Source: Amycolatopsis umgeniensis (GTDB lineage Bacteria; Actinomycetota; Actinomycetes; Mycobacteriales; Pseudonocardiaceae). Taken from it: a stretch of 64,000 nt of DNA. The notes below the pieces were generated by a model, which did no database searches, was not told the origin of the DNA, and was given only the letters and a program-made list of their open reading frames with translations. Below are positions 18,079 through 27,171 of this stretch, in pieces. The position numbers and the translations under genes were made by a program. The stretch is taken from NCBI RefSeq assembly GCF_014205155.1, contig NZ_JACHMX010000001.1:2108001-2172000 (forward strand), given 5' to 3'. Every line of letters starts with the position of its first letter. The stretch's first letter is position 1.

Positions 18079-19085
18079 GCACTCTCAAAGCGCGAAGCGA
18101 GGTCTGCGTGACCTCGATCGGTCAGGGCGCCGAAGAGGCGTAGACGCGCCATGCCACCGTCGGGGTAGACGTCGAGACGGACTTCGGTCACCTCAGGTCC
18201 CGAAGCGAGCGCGAACCGGTGCCGCGTGTCCGGCTGCAACCGCGTCTTCGGCAGCAACTCGACCCACTCGCCGTCGCCGTCTCGCCCGCTCAACGCCGCC
18301 CAGCCGGGCGCGTTGCCCTTCAGGTTGCTGTTGTCGAACTCGGCGAACCGGACGACACCCGCGCCGGCGAGCCGGACGGTGACCCAGTCGTTCCCGTCGT
18401 CCCGGCGCCGCGCCGTCTCCCAGCCCTCGGCCTGATGCGCGGCGAGCCCTGGCGAGAAGAGGTTGTTGGGCGAGGAATAGAACATGTTGCTGCATCCGGT
18501 GACGATCGCGCCGTTCTCCAGTGCCGCGAGGTCGAGCGCGCCGGGATCCAGCAGACCCGGGTCCGGGATCGGCGTGCCGTGCACCCGCAGCCGGGCGACG
18601 CCGCCGTCCGGATGCATGGTCAGCCGGACATGCGTGTAGCGCTTGCTCCCGCCGATCTCGAAGAAGTTCTCCGTATGCCCCGCCGCGGCGCCGCGCTTCA
18701 CGAGCACGTCCCAGTCCATTTCGGACAGTTCGGCCGCGCTGGGATACCCCTCGACGGCGCAAGCCTCGACGGAGACGAACGGCGGGTAGTTCCCCTTGAA
18801 GAACGCGGTGTCGACGACGACGCCGGTGATCGCTCCCCCGAGGCCGAGCCGGACGACGGCCTGGTCGTCGCCGGGCTCGCGGTGCCGCCTGGTCTCCCAG
18901 CCGTCGTAGACCTGGCCCTTGGGGCCGAAGGTCTCCGCCCGGTGCGCGGGTGTCCAGGGATTGACCAGGTTCTCCTTCTCGGCGAACAACTCGTCCGTCG
19001 CCCACATCACGGTCCCCCCGAACTTGCGCGAGGCCAGATCGGGCAGTGCTGTCCACTCAGGACGGTCGTTCACGGTCTCCTCCAT
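18069..19085 (-). CDS. alc: allantoicase
   Basis: 338 residues with the duplicated allantoicase jelly-roll. Each half contains a related block (FGPKGQVYDGWETRRHREPG and GLAAHQAEGWETARRRDDGN) and a LDVYPDGGMARLRLFG/LTMHPDGGVARLRVHG motif. It hydrolyses allantoate to ureidoglycolate and urea. It follows allB by one base on the same strand, so the two form an operon. No ureidoglycolate lyase is in the window. Confidence 0.95.
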   Translation of the reverse strand: MEETVNDRPEWTALPDLASRKFGGTVMWATDELFAEKENLVNPWTPAHRAETFGPKGQVYDGWETRRHREPGDDQAVVRLGLGGAITGVVVDTAFFKGNYPPFVSVEACAVEGYPSAAELSEMDWDVLVKRGAAAGHTENFFEIGGSKRYTHVRLTMHPDGGVARLRVHGTPIPDPGLLDPGALDLAALENGAIVTGCSNMFYSSPNNLFSPGLAAHQAEGWETARRRDDGNDWVTVRLAGAGVVRFAEFDNSNLKGNAPGWAALSGRDGDGEWVELLPKTRLQPDTRHRFALASGPEVTEVRLDVYPDGGMARLRLFGALTDRGHADLASRFESAQG

Positions 19086-19086
19086 C

Positions 19087-20415
19087 TCAGCAGTCTCCCC
19101 GGGTCAGCAGGACGCCTGCCGGGTCGTCACCGGTGATCTCCTCGCCCCGCAACCACGTGCTCCGCACGACGCCGGCGAGCGGGCGTCCGTGATAGGCGCT
19201 GACCGGGTTGCGGTGCTTCAATTTCGCGACGTCGACGACGAAAGCCTCGTCGGGCGCGAACACGCTGAAGTCGGCGTCGTAGCCCGGCGCGAGGTGGCCC
19301 TTGCGGCGCATCCCCGCCTGCGCGGCCGGATGTTCGGCCATCCAGCGGACGACGTCGGCGAGCCCGAATCCGCGCTGGCGCGCCTGCGTCCAGACCGCGG
19401 GCAGACCGAGTTGCAGCCCGGCGATCCCGCCCCAGGCGAGCCCGAAATCGCCGCTGTCGAAGCGTTTCAGCTCCGGTGTGCACGGCGAATGGTCGGTCAC
19501 GACGCAGTCGATGACGCCGTCCGCGAGGCCCTGCCACAGCAGTTCGCGGTTCCCGGCCTCGCGGATCGGCGGGCAGCATTTGAACTGCGTCGCCCCGTCG
19601 CCGATCTCCTCCGCGGTGAAACTCAGGTAGTGCGGGCAGGTCTCGGCGGTCAGCCGGACGCCGTCGCGCCGCGCGCTCTCCACCATGGGCAGCGCGTCCG
19701 AAGAGGACAGGTGCAGGATGTGCGCGCGCACCCCGGTCTTCCTGGCGAGCTCGATGACCTGCGCGATCGCGACGTTCTCCGCGCCGCGCGGGCGCGAGTG
19801 CAGGAAGTCTTCGTATTTCTCGCCGTGCGGGTCGGGCGCGTGATCGATCGCGTCGGAGTCCTCCGCGTGCACGATGATCATGCCGTCGAAGGTCCGCAGT
19901 TCGGTCATCGCCTCTTCGAGCCCGCGCGCGTCGAGCGGCGGGAACTCGTCGACGCCGGAATGCAGCAGGAACGATTTGAAGCCGAACACCCCGGCCTCGT
20001 ACAGACCCCGCAGATCCGCCAGATTGCCCGGGATCGCGCCGCCCCAGAACCCGACGTCGACGTGCACGCGGCCCTCGGCGGCCTTGCGCTTCACCTCCAG
20101 CGCCGCGACGTCGACCGTCGGCGGCAGGCTGTTCAGCGGCATGTCCACGATCGTGGTGACCCCGCCCGCCGCGGCCGCGCGGGTCGCCGAGGCGAAACCC
20201 TCCCACTCACTGCGGCCCGGATCGTTGACGTGCACGTGGGTGTCCACGAGACCCGGCAGCAGGACGACGTCTCCGCCGAGTTCGAGCACCCGATCGCCGT
20301 CCAGCACGGCTCCGGCCGGCTCCACCGCGACGATGCGGCCGCCTTCGACGCCGACCGTCGCGGGTACCTCTCCGGCGGCCGTCACAGCTCGAGCAGCCTT
20401 GATCACCAAGTCCAT
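19087..20415 (-). CDS. allB: allantoinase
   Basis: 442 residues, a cyclic amidohydrolase opening the allantoin ring to allantoate. Metal ligands: His60 and His62 ([11 protein letters not shown]), carbamylated Lys147 ([18 protein letters not shown]), then VHAEDSD, HILHLSS and VTDHSPC. The ATG at 20415 is chosen for its GGGAG and because the upstream frame would cross the operator. A dyad lies 13 bases upstream. Confidence 0.96.
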   Translation of the reverse strand: MDLVIKAARAVTAAGEVPATVGVEGGRIVAVEPAGAVLDGDRVLELGGDVVLLPGLVDTHVHVNDPGRSEWEGFASATRAAAAGGVTTIVDMPLNSLPPTVDVAALEVKRKAAEGRVHVDVGFWGGAIPGNLADLRGLYEAGVFGFKSFLLHSGVDEFPPLDARGLEEAMTELRTFDGMIIVHAEDSDAIDHAPDPHGEKYEDFLHSRPRGAENVAIAQVIELARKTGVRAHILHLSSSDALPMVESARRDGVRLTAETCPHYLSFTAEEIGDGATQFKCCPPIREAGNRELLWQGLADGVIDCVVTDHSPCTPELKRFDSGDFGLAWGGIAGLQLGLPAVWTQARQRGFGLADVVRWMAEHPAAQAGMRRKGHLAPGYDADFSVFAPDEAFVVDVAKLKHRNPVSAYHGRPLAGVVRSTWLRGEEITGDDPAGVLLTRGDC

Positions 20416-20428
20416 AGATACTCCCAAT

Positions 20429-20443
20429 TTCCACTGAGTGGAA
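20429..20443. promoter_or_regulatory. 15-bp dyad upstream of allB, candidate AllR/IclR operator
   Basis: TTCCACTGAGTGGAA is a perfect 7-1-7 palindrome, 13 bases before the allB start. It matches the dyad between aceB and the IclR gene at 45569-45583 (TTCTGCATAGCGGAA) at TTC..C..AG.GGAA. IclR-type AllR controls allantoin genes in Streptomyces coelicolor. Confidence 0.65.
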
Positions 20444-20479
20444 TCGAGGTTTCGCACTCCGACATTAACTCTGGCCACC

Positions 20480-20995
20480 GTGCTCGTCAATGAGCGTCAG
20501 CGGCGCTACCTTCGCTTGGTGCAGTTAGAAGCCGAGTTCACCAGCGAACCGTTCCACGGCGAGGGTCCGCCACCCGAGCATGCCGTCAAAGCCCGCGACA
20601 TGGCGGAAGACGCGGGCCTGTCCACCGAATTCGGCCCGCTCGGCACCCTCGTCCGCGGCGACGCCGACACCCTGCTCGACGCGCTCCCCGCCATCGCCAG
20701 GGCGGCACTCGACGGCGGCGCGACCCGCGTGACCCTCCAGCTCCGCCAGATCGGCGAAGGCTCGAGCGAGCCCGCCGTCGAACTGCACAGCGCGCTCGCC
20801 CGGCTCATCGGCGACGTCGAACGCGAACTGGGCGGCAAACTCGACACCCTCGACCGCGCCGCCAAGCAGCGCGCGGTGCGGCTGCTCAAGGAACGCGGCG
20901 CTTTCGGCCTCCGCAAATCGGTGTCGACCGTCGCCGAGGCACTGGGGGTCACGAGGTTCACGGTCTACAACTACCTCAACCGCGACCAAGACTGA
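20480..20995 (+). CDS. HTH protein with small ligand-binding-like domain, divergent from allB
   Basis: 171 residues from the GTG at 20480. The C-terminus has a helix-turn-helix ([20 protein letters not shown]). The middle ([20 protein letters not shown], then [13 protein letters not shown]) resembles small alpha/beta ligand-binding domains of the thiamine-binding/YKOF kind, though this assignment is tentative. Position between allB and uraD suggests a purine or allantoin-responsive regulator. No ribosome-binding site precedes the GTG, so the transcript may be leaderless; other starts are possible. Confidence 0.75.
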   Translation: MLVNERQRRYLRLVQLEAEFTSEPFHGEGPPPEHAVKARDMAEDAGLSTEFGPLGTLVRGDADTLLDALPAIARAALDGGATRVTLQLRQIGEGSSEPAVELHSALARLIGDVERELGGKLDTLDRAAKQRAVRLLKERGAFGLRKSVSTVAEALGVTRFTVYNYLNRDQD

Positions 20996-21004
20996 AGGCC
21001 CTTT

Positions 21005-21045
21005 TCAACAAAATGTTGACGGAGACGGAAGCGTCGCCGTACCGT
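21005..21045 (+). promoter_or_regulatory. uraD promoter with operator dyad over the -35
   Basis: TTGACG (21016-21021) and TACCGT (21040-21045) are spaced 18 bases, placing transcription start at or next to the GTG of uraD at 21054, so the mRNA is probably leaderless. A perfect 6-3-6 dyad, TCAACA-AAA-TGTTGA (21005-21019), overlaps the -35 element, the position expected of a repressor site. Confidence 0.6.
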
Positions 21046-21053
21046 CAGTTCCC

Positions 21054-21545
21054 GTGCCGCTCACCATTCGAGAGTTCGACCAGGCACCCGCACAGGACGT
21101 CCGGCCGGTGCTGACAGCCTGCCTCGACGTCCCACGCTGGGTGGAAACCCTGCTGGCCAGGCGCCCTTACGGCGATCTGGCCGCCTTGCTCGCCGCATCC
21201 GAGGCGCTCACCCCACTGCGCCCCGACGAGGTCCGGCGAGCGATGGCCGCCCATCCCCGGATCGGGGAGAAAACAGGCGGCGAAAGCACCGAAGCCGGCT
21301 GGTCGCGCTCGGAACAGTCCGGTGTGGACGGTGCCGCGGCGCGCGAGTTCGCCGCGGCCAACGCCGAGTACGAAGCGATGTTCGGGCACGTGTTCCTGGT
21401 CTGCGCGAGCGGCCGGAGCGGCGCCGAACTGCTGGAGAACCTGCGTTCGAGGCTCTCGAACGATCCGGAGAAGGAACTCGAAGTGGCAGGCCAAGAGCTG
21501 GCCGCGATCGCCGCGCTGCGGCTGGAAAAGGCGGTGACGTCATGA
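21054..21545 (+). CDS. uraD: OHCU decarboxylase
   Basis: 163 residues. It decarboxylates 2-oxo-4-hydroxy-4-carboxy-5-ureidoimidazoline to S-allantoin, the last step of urate breakdown to allantoin. The motifs AAHPRIGEK and EQSGVDGA and the closing ELAAIAALRLEK are typical of the family. GTG start without ribosome-binding site. Its stop overlaps the uraH start by four bases. Confidence 0.93.
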   Translation: MPLTIREFDQAPAQDVRPVLTACLDVPRWVETLLARRPYGDLAALLAASEALTPLRPDEVRRAMAAHPRIGEKTGGESTEAGWSRSEQSGVDGAAAREFAAANAEYEAMFGHVFLVCASGRSGAELLENLRSRLSNDPEKELEVAGQELAAIAALRLEKAVTS

Positions 21546-21859
21546 GCCTGGTGACCACGCACATCCTCGACACCGCCGCGGGACGACCGGCGGCCGGCGT
21601 CGGAGTCCGGCTCGAAACCGGCGCGGGCGACCCCGTCGCCGAAGGGCGGACCGACGCCGACGGCCGGATCCGCGACCTCGGCCCGGAAACCCTGGACCCC
21701 GGGGTGTACCGGCTGGTCTTCGACACCGGCGCCCACCTCGGCCCGGACTCCTTCTTCCCCGAAGTCACCCTGACCTTCCGCATCGCCGACGGGACCGAGC
21801 ACCACCACGTGCCGTTGCTGCTGAGCCCGTTCGCCTATTCCACCTATCGAGGGAGCTGA
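21542..21859 (+). CDS. uraH: 5-hydroxyisourate hydrolase
   Basis: 105 residues, a transthyretin-like tetrameric enzyme that hydrolyses 5-hydroxyisourate. It starts with THILDTAAGRPA, the family N-terminal signature with the active-site His, and ends with the diagnostic tetrapeptide YRGS. Start overlaps the uraD stop (ATGA). Confidence 0.97.
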   Translation: MSLVTTHILDTAAGRPAAGVGVRLETGAGDPVAEGRTDADGRIRDLGPETLDPGVYRLVFDTGAHLGPDSFFPEVTLTFRIADGTEHHHVPLLLSPFAYSTYRGS

Positions 21860-21865
21860 TCGCCC

Positions 21866-22744
21866 GTGGCCATCACCCTGGGCCCCAACCAGTACGGCAA
21901 GGCCGAAGTCCGGCTCGTCACCGTGCGGCGCGAAGGCACCGTCCACCACCTCAAGGACCTCACCGTTTCGACGTCGCTGCGCGGCGACCTCGCGGCCACA
22001 CACCTCACCGGCGACAACGCCGACGTCGTCGCGACCGACACCCAGAAGAACACCGTCTACGCCTTCGCCAAAGAGGCCCCGGTCGGCGAGATCGAGGACT
22101 TCGCCCTGCGTCTCGGACGGCATTTCGTCGACTCGTTCGAACACATCTCCGGCGCCCGGGTCCTGATCGACGAGCACGGCTGGAACCGCATCTCCGGGCA
22201 CGACCACGCGTTCTCCCAGGCGGGCAGCGAAAAGCGCACGACCGCGGTGACCATTCAGGACGGTCAAGCCTGGGTTGTGTCCGGTTTGGACGATCTCGTC
22301 GTGCTCAAGTCGACCGGTTCGGAATTCCACGGCTTCCCGCGCGACGAGTACACGACGCTGGCCGAGACGAACGACCGGATCCTGGCGACCGCCGTGACCG
22401 CGCGCTGGCGCTACCAGGGCGACGGGATCGACTGGGCCACGAGCCACGCCGAAGTCCGGCGGATCCTGCTGGAGACCTTCGCGGACAAGCACAGCCTCTC
22501 CCTGCAGCAAACGCTGTACGCGATGGGAGAGGCTGTGCTCAACGAACGGGAAGAGGTCGCCGAAGTCCGGCTCTCGCTGCCGAACAAGCACCACTTCCTG
22601 GTGGATCTGTCGCCGTTCGGGCTGAAGAACGACAACGAGGTCTTCTACGCCGCCGACCGTCCGTACGGCCTGATCGAGGGTGTGGTCCTCCGCGATGACG
22701 CGGAGGACGCCGGTCTGGCCTGGCACACCCTCGCCGCCTTCTAA
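21866..22744 (+). CDS. urate oxidase (uricase)
   Basis: 292 residues, cofactor-free T-fold enzyme oxidising urate to 5-hydroxyisourate. Conserved blocks include QYGKAEVRL, VVATDTQKNTVYAFAK with the catalytic Thr, and SGLDDLVVLKSTGSEFHGF. GTG start six bases after the uraH stop, with GGGAG overlapping the uraH end. Last gene of uraD-uraH-uricase; the xanthine dehydrogenase genes that supply urate are about 7 kb away. Confidence 0.96.
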   Translation: MAITLGPNQYGKAEVRLVTVRREGTVHHLKDLTVSTSLRGDLAATHLTGDNADVVATDTQKNTVYAFAKEAPVGEIEDFALRLGRHFVDSFEHISGARVLIDEHGWNRISGHDHAFSQAGSEKRTTAVTIQDGQAWVVSGLDDLVVLKSTGSEFHGFPRDEYTTLAETNDRILATAVTARWRYQGDGIDWATSHAEVRRILLETFADKHSLSLQQTLYAMGEAVLNEREEVAEVRLSLPNKHHFLVDLSPFGLKNDNEVFYAADRPYGLIEGVVLRDDAEDAGLAWHTLAAF

Positions 22745-22780
22745 CCGCGGAACTTCGCTCGCCCGCGTGCCGGCTTCGGG

Positions 22781-22835
22781 TGTCGCGAAAGCCACTTTCG
22801 AGACGTCTGATGTCCCGAAAGTGGCTTTCGCGACA
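22781..22835. repeat. hairpin repeat, family B, copy 1
   Basis: A 24-bp stem with one mismatch and a seven-base loop, arms 22781-22804 and 22812-22835. Each arm is itself nearly self-complementary (GCGAAAG-CCA-CTTTCG), so one long or two short hairpins can form. It lies in the gap between convergent uricase and peptidase genes. Confidence 0.9.
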
Positions 22836-22926
22836 CCGCCGCACAACCCGGCCAGACTGCCTGACTGCGTGCGAGGCCGCCCGCCTGCACCTTCCCCACC
22901 AGCCACGCGACCCCGCCGCACAACAC

Positions 22927-22979
22927 GTTGCGAAAGCCACTTTCGCAACCTTCAACGTTGCGAAAGTGGCTTTCGCGAC
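22927..22979. repeat. hairpin repeat, family B, copy 2
   Basis: A 23-bp stem with one wobble and a seven-base loop, arms 22927-22949 and 22957-22979. The left arm is a perfect inverted repeat in itself, GTTGCGAAAG-CCA-CTTTCGCAAC read as 10-3-10. Same core as copy 1, in the same intergenic region. Nothing else is recognisable in 22745-23022. Confidence 0.9.
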
Positions 22980-23022
22980 ACCGCCTGCCCGCAGACAGCA
23001 CCGAACTGAGCCGAGGCCCTCG

Positions 23023-24552
23023 CTACGGAGCAGGAACCGGCAGCGGCATCCCGGGGACGCTCTGGTCGGCGGGAACGACCCCGTCGACCAGGTAGGCGTC
23101 CACGATCTTGTCCACGGCCGGGTTACCGTCGGCGTAGAGCCCGTGGTCACCCTCACCCGTCACGGTCAGCATCCGCGAATTCGCGAACCCGGCGTGTGCC
23201 CGCCGGGCGCCCTCGATCGCCGTGCCCGGATCGTGCTCGGACTGGACGATCAGCACCGGCGGCACTCCCTTGCCGTCCAGTTTCGGCAGCGGACGCGGTT
23301 GCTTGTCCCAGAACAGGCAGACCGACGCGTTCAAAGTGCCACCGCCCGCCATGAGCAGACCGCGGTCGAGGTTCCGCTGGGAATCGCGGATCAGCGACTC
23401 GCGGGTGCCGACGAAGCGCCCTTCGCCGCAGAGGGTGTTCCAGAAGGTGGCGTCCCCCGCGTCGGAGAAGTCACCCGCGGCGTCGAAAGCTGCCTTGGCG
23501 CCGGCCTTCGCTTGCGGGTTTTCCATCGCGTCCCGGACCTTGACCATCAGGTCGGCCAGTGCCGGGAAACTCGCCTTCTTGTACAGCAGGTAGACCATGA
23601 CCGACTCGAGCTGCATCGGTCCCTTCCCGTCCATCGGGTTGCGGGACAAGGCGTAGCGGACTCGTTCATAGGTCTGCCGAACCTCTTCGCCGCTGGTGCC
23701 GAAGTGGTACTTGGCGTCGTAGCGCGCCATCCACGGCAGGAAGTCCTGCCGCCAGCGCCGCTCGAAGCTGACCGGCTGCCGGTTGAACGAGTTCTGCCAC
23801 GTCGTGGTGAACTCCGTCGAGGAGTCCAGCACGAACCGCCCGGTCCGCTGGGGGAACTGCTGCGCGTAGTGCGCCCCCAGCCAGGTGCCGCCCGAGTACC
23901 CCACCCAGTTGATCTTCTCCCGGCCGAGCAGCACCCGGAGCAGGTCGAAATCCTTGATCGTCTGGTAGGTGGTGATCAGCGGCCCGAGTTCGCCACCGGC
24001 GGACTGACAGGACTTCGCCACGTGCTCCGCGTTGGCCAGGATCTGGTTCAGGTTGCGCGGATCCCGGTCACGCGGGTCCAGCTGCCGGACGAGGTCGGCG
24101 GTGCCCCGGCAGGTGACGTTGGTGCTCTTGCCCGTCCCGCGGACGTCGATGCCGATGACGTCCTGGTGTTCGCGCAGCTTGTCCTGCCCGCGGAACGTCA
24201 CCGGGAACCAGCGGCCGGGGGCGCCCGGCCCACCAGGATTGGTGAGCACCGACGCCGTCGACGGTCCGGTCGACTTCATCCTGCTGACCGCGATGGTCAG
24301 GTCCTGCCGCTCGTTCGCGCGGTCCCAGTCGCGAGGGGTGCGATAAGACGCGCATTCGAGTCCGCCGATGTCGGTGCCCGGCGGCAACGTGACCAGCTCC
24401 TCCGCCGCGCAGGGATGCCAATCCAGTGTCTGGCCGGTGTAGCGGCCCGGGATGTTCGTCGTGTTCAGCGTGCTCGCCGAAGCCGGCAAGGCTCCGGCGA
24501 GCAGCCCGCCCACGACCACCGGGATCACCCCGGCGGTCAGTAGCCGTTTCAT
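23023..24552 (-). CDS. secreted alpha/beta hydrolase, tripeptidyl aminopeptidase-like (S33)
   Basis: 509 residues with a signal peptide ending PASAS. Oxyanion region LTNPGGPGAPG, nucleophile Ser near residue 221 in WVGYSGGTWLG, acid Asp in QSEHDPGTAIEGA and His in GEGDHGLY give a full triad. The C-terminal TAP-like domain matches the Streptomyces secreted tripeptidyl aminopeptidase group. ATG at 24552 chosen for the preceding G-rich ribosome-binding site and signal peptide. It trims short peptides outside the cell in characterised relatives. Confidence 0.88.
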   Translation of the reverse strand: MKRLLTAGVIPVVVGGLLAGALPASASTLNTTNIPGRYTGQTLDWHPCAAEELVTLPPGTDIGGLECASYRTPRDWDRANERQDLTIAVSRMKSTGPSTASVLTNPGGPGAPGRWFPVTFRGQDKLREHQDVIGIDVRGTGKSTNVTCRGTADLVRQLDPRDRDPRNLNQILANAEHVAKSCQSAGGELGPLITTYQTIKDFDLLRVLLGREKINWVGYSGGTWLGAHYAQQFPQRTGRFVLDSSTEFTTTWQNSFNRQPVSFERRWRQDFLPWMARYDAKYHFGTSGEEVRQTYERVRYALSRNPMDGKGPMQLESVMVYLLYKKASFPALADLMVKVRDAMENPQAKAGAKAAFDAAGDFSDAGDATFWNTLCGEGRFVGTRESLIRDSQRNLDRGLLMAGGGTLNASVCLFWDKQPRPLPKLDGKGVPPVLIVQSEHDPGTAIEGARRAHAGFANSRMLTVTGEGDHGLYADGNPAVDKIVDAYLVDGVVPADQSVPGMPLPVPAP

Positions 24553-24666
24553 CTGCTGCCCCCTTTTTCCTCGGTTTCCCAACGGCTCCCGACGCTAGGG
24601 CCGGGCACACCACGCGAACATCGACCGCAGGTAGCGCCGGAAGGTGAACCAAGGGTTGAGGGACGG

Positions 24667-25665
24667 TTAGGACCGCGGCACAAGGCCCGCCGCGGCGGCT
24701 TTGCGCTGGAGTTCGTCCGAAGTGGTCGCGTTCCGCGCGTCCGGCGCCTTCGTGGACGCCGCGGCTGTCCCGCCCAGCGCCTTGAAGATCAGGTCGGCTT
24801 CGGCCTTCATCCCCGCCGCGTACGGGTGATACGCGACAGCGCGGAAGAGGTTGGTGTCCTTGCCGCTGACCCACGCCGCGTCACCGGAACAGGCGTCGTG
24901 ACCGCGGCTCGGCCCGTAGGTGTCGATGTAGCGGGCGCCCTGTTTGCGGGCGGCGGTGGAGACGGCCTTGTTGAGCGCGCGCTCGACCTCGTCGGCCCAG
25001 GCGTAGTCGCCGTCGGCGAACGGGACCACGCTGGGGCAGTAACCCTTCGACGGCACGATCCTCGGGTACCCGACCAGCACGATGGTGGCGGCGGGCGAAC
25101 GTTCCCGGACACCCTTGATCACGCGTTCGAGGTTCTTCTCGGTGTTCTTGAGCGCGGCGAGCAGCGTGTCCTTGCCGTTGATCGTGAAGTGGTCCTTGCA
25201 CGGCGAGCCGGTCGGGTCTTCGTCGCGCAGCTCGGGGCAGGTGCCGATCAGGCTGCCGAAGACTCCGTAGTCGTTGCCGCCGATGCCGATGGTCACCAGA
25301 TCGGTGTCCAGGGTCAGCGCGTCGAACTGCGCGGGCACCGACCCGAGCGCGAGGCTCGGCGAAGGCACCGTCTGCGGAGTGGTCATGTTCGTGGTGTCCG
25401 CCGACGAACAGCTGACGTCGGTGAAGGCGCCCGACTGGTAGTAGAGCCCGAGCTTGGTGGCGAGCCAGGCCGGGTAGTTGTTGTTCGACCGGAAGCACCA
25501 GCTCGCCTGCTGCCACGGGATCAGCGGACCCGCGGTGTACGAGTCGCCGAGCGCGACGTACTTGCGGAAGGACGGGGGCTCGGCGGCGCTCGCCGGTGTC
25601 CCCAAACTCACCAGGGAGACCACCGCCAGAAGCGTGGCGAGGACAAGTCGGGCGGTACGGCGCAT
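24667..25665 (-). CDS. secreted SGNH/GDSL lipase-like esterase
   Basis: 332 residues, signal peptide ending TPASAAEP. Block I YVALGDSYTAG carries the nucleophile Ser, block III IGIGGNDYG the Asn, and block V YHPYAAG the catalytic His. Cys pairs suggest disulphides, as in Streptomyces SGNH lipases. ATG at 25665 is followed by the signal peptide; further upstream Met codons would place it in the TetR promoter. Divergent from the tetR gene. Confidence 0.88.
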   Translation of the reverse strand: MRRTARLVLATLLAVVSLVSLGTPASAAEPPSFRKYVALGDSYTAGPLIPWQQASWCFRSNNNYPAWLATKLGLYYQSGAFTDVSCSSADTTNMTTPQTVPSPSLALGSVPAQFDALTLDTDLVTIGIGGNDYGVFGSLIGTCPELRDEDPTGSPCKDHFTINGKDTLLAALKNTEKNLERVIKGVRERSPAATIVLVGYPRIVPSKGYCPSVVPFADGDYAWADEVERALNKAVSTAARKQGARYIDTYGPSRGHDACSGDAAWVSGKDTNLFRAVAYHPYAAGMKAEADLIFKALGGTAAASTKAPDARNATTSDELQRKAAAAGLVPRS

Positions 25666-25773
25666 GGCGACCTCGTGATCCGTCGTTGGACTACCGACCG
25701 ATCCTGACAAGTTCCCACCTCCGTCCACAATAGAAGTGAGCATCTTTCACGTTTCAGGGGTGAGAACGCGACT

Positions 25774-25791
25774 TGATAGAACGCTCTATCA
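25774..25791. promoter_or_regulatory. TetR-type operator
   Basis: TGATAGA-ACGC-TCTATCA is a perfect 7-4-7 dyad ending eight bases before the GTG of the adjacent tetR gene, and it overlaps a TATCAT -10-like sequence (25787-25792). Its TAGA-N4-TCTA core is like LmrA/YxaF operators. Autoregulation of the tetR gene is likely. Confidence 0.7.
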
Positions 25792-25798
25792 TGTGGGC

Positions 25799-26374
25799 GT
25801 GACAGGAACGCGGGAACGCATCGTGAACGCCGGCGCCGAGCTGCTCAGGCGCAACGGATACACCGGCACCGGGGTCAAGCAGATCGTCGAGGCCGCGAAA
25901 GCGCCGTTCGGTTCGCTCTACCACTTCTTCCCCGGTGGCAAGGAGCAGCTCGGCGAGGAGATCATCCGTACCTCCGGGATGATGTACCTCGCGCTGTTCG
26001 AGATCTTCTTCGCCGAAGAGCCGGACCTGATCCACGGTATCGAAGCGTGCTTCGCGAGCGCCGCCGAGACGCTGCAAGCGACCGACTACGCCGACGCGTG
26101 CCCCATCGCGACGGTCGCGCTCGAGGTCGCGAGCACCAACGAGAAGCTGCGGATCGCGACGGCCGACGTCTTCACCGCCTGGATCGAGACCGGTACCGAG
26201 AAGCTGGGCAAGTACGGCCTCGGACCCGCGGCCGCGCGGCAGCTCACGATCGCGTTGGTGAACAGCCTCGAAGGGGCGTTCGTGTTGAGCCGATCGCTGC
26301 GTAACACCGAAGCGCTCGAGGTCGCGGGGCTGTCGTCGGTCGCGCTGGCACGCACGTTGCTCCCCGATGCGTGA
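25799..26374 (+). CDS. TetR-family regulator, LmrA/YxaF type
   Basis: 191 residues from the GTG at 25799. N-terminal HTH (RERIVNAGAELLRRNGYTGT, GSLYHFFPGGKEQL) and a C-terminal domain with ACPIATVALEVASTNEKLR, typical of the LmrA/YxaF subgroup. A dyad immediately upstream and no ribosome-binding site suggest a leaderless, autoregulated message. No efflux gene is adjacent, so the other target is unclear; the divergent SGNH esterase is a candidate. Confidence 0.88.
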   Translation: MTGTRERIVNAGAELLRRNGYTGTGVKQIVEAAKAPFGSLYHFFPGGKEQLGEEIIRTSGMMYLALFEIFFAEEPDLIHGIEACFASAAETLQATDYADACPIATVALEVASTNEKLRIATADVFTAWIETGTEKLGKYGLGPAAARQLTIALVNSLEGAFVLSRSLRNTEALEVAGLSSVALARTLLPDA

Positions 26375-26476
26375 AGCACCGACGGCCGGTTGCTGAACAC
26401 CGGGGTTTCCCCGCAACGGACAACGACTTCCGGCCGACCTAGCGTTCGCCAGAGCCGAATTCCGTTTGGGGAGCAC

Positions 26477-27166
26477 ATGATCATCAGGAAGCTCGTGATC
26501 GGCACCATCGCGGCCGCCGCCCTGCTGACCGCGGGCGCAGTGCCCGCGTCCGCGGTCGAGGTCCAGCCGTCCACCCTCACCACGACCACCAGCAGCACCA
26601 AGATCGACGCCGGCAAGACCGTCACGATCTCCGGGAAGCTCACGAAACCCGACGCCACCCCGATCGCGGGCGCCGAGGTGGGCATTTCCTTCTGCTTCAA
26701 CGGCTTCTGCGGCGAGGCCCAGGCCAAGCCGGTCACCGACGCCACGGGCGCGTACAGCGCGACCCTCACCCCGATCCGCACCGGCAACTTCCACGCCGAC
26801 TTCTTCTCCGCCGACCCGGCGATCGCGGACTCGCGCGCCGACACCGCGAAGATCGTCGTGCTCCACCCGGCGAAGATCACGTCGTTCGCGGCGGGCCGCG
26901 GCGCGGCCAAGGCCGTGACCGGCTCCGGCACGATCGACTTCCCCGGCCAGTACACCGCGAACCCGATCCCGGTCGAGCTCCAGTACTTCTCGTTCAGCAC
27001 CTATCGCTGGACCACGGCGGCGACGGTGGAAGCCACCTGGAACGGCACCACCTGGGCCTACGCGGCTTCGGCCGAACACCGCAAGCCCGGCGCCTGGCGG
27101 GCCTTCTACGCGGGCACGCCCGAGATGTTCCACGCGGCGGCGAGCGACCTCGTCTTCGTGCTCTGA
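26477..27166 (+). CDS. secreted protein with Ig-like/carboxypeptidase-regulatory-like domain
   Basis: 229 residues. Signal peptide IIRKLVIGTIAAAALLTAG, then PASAVE. The mature part is beta-rich: a bacterial Ig-like repeat (KIDAGKTVTISGKLTKPDA, ATGAYSATLTP) with one probable disulphide (CFNGFCGEA), and an aromatic C-terminal half. No catalytic motif. The start ATG at 26477 follows GGGGAG. Function unknown. Confidence 0.8.
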   Translation: MIIRKLVIGTIAAAALLTAGAVPASAVEVQPSTLTTTTSSTKIDAGKTVTISGKLTKPDATPIAGAEVGISFCFNGFCGEAQAKPVTDATGAYSATLTPIRTGNFHADFFSADPAIADSRADTAKIVVLHPAKITSFAAGRGAAKAVTGSGTIDFPGQYTANPIPVELQYFSFSTYRWTTAATVEATWNGTTWAYAASAEHRKPGAWRAFYAGTPEMFHAAASDLVFVL

Positions 27167-27171
27167 CTCGT

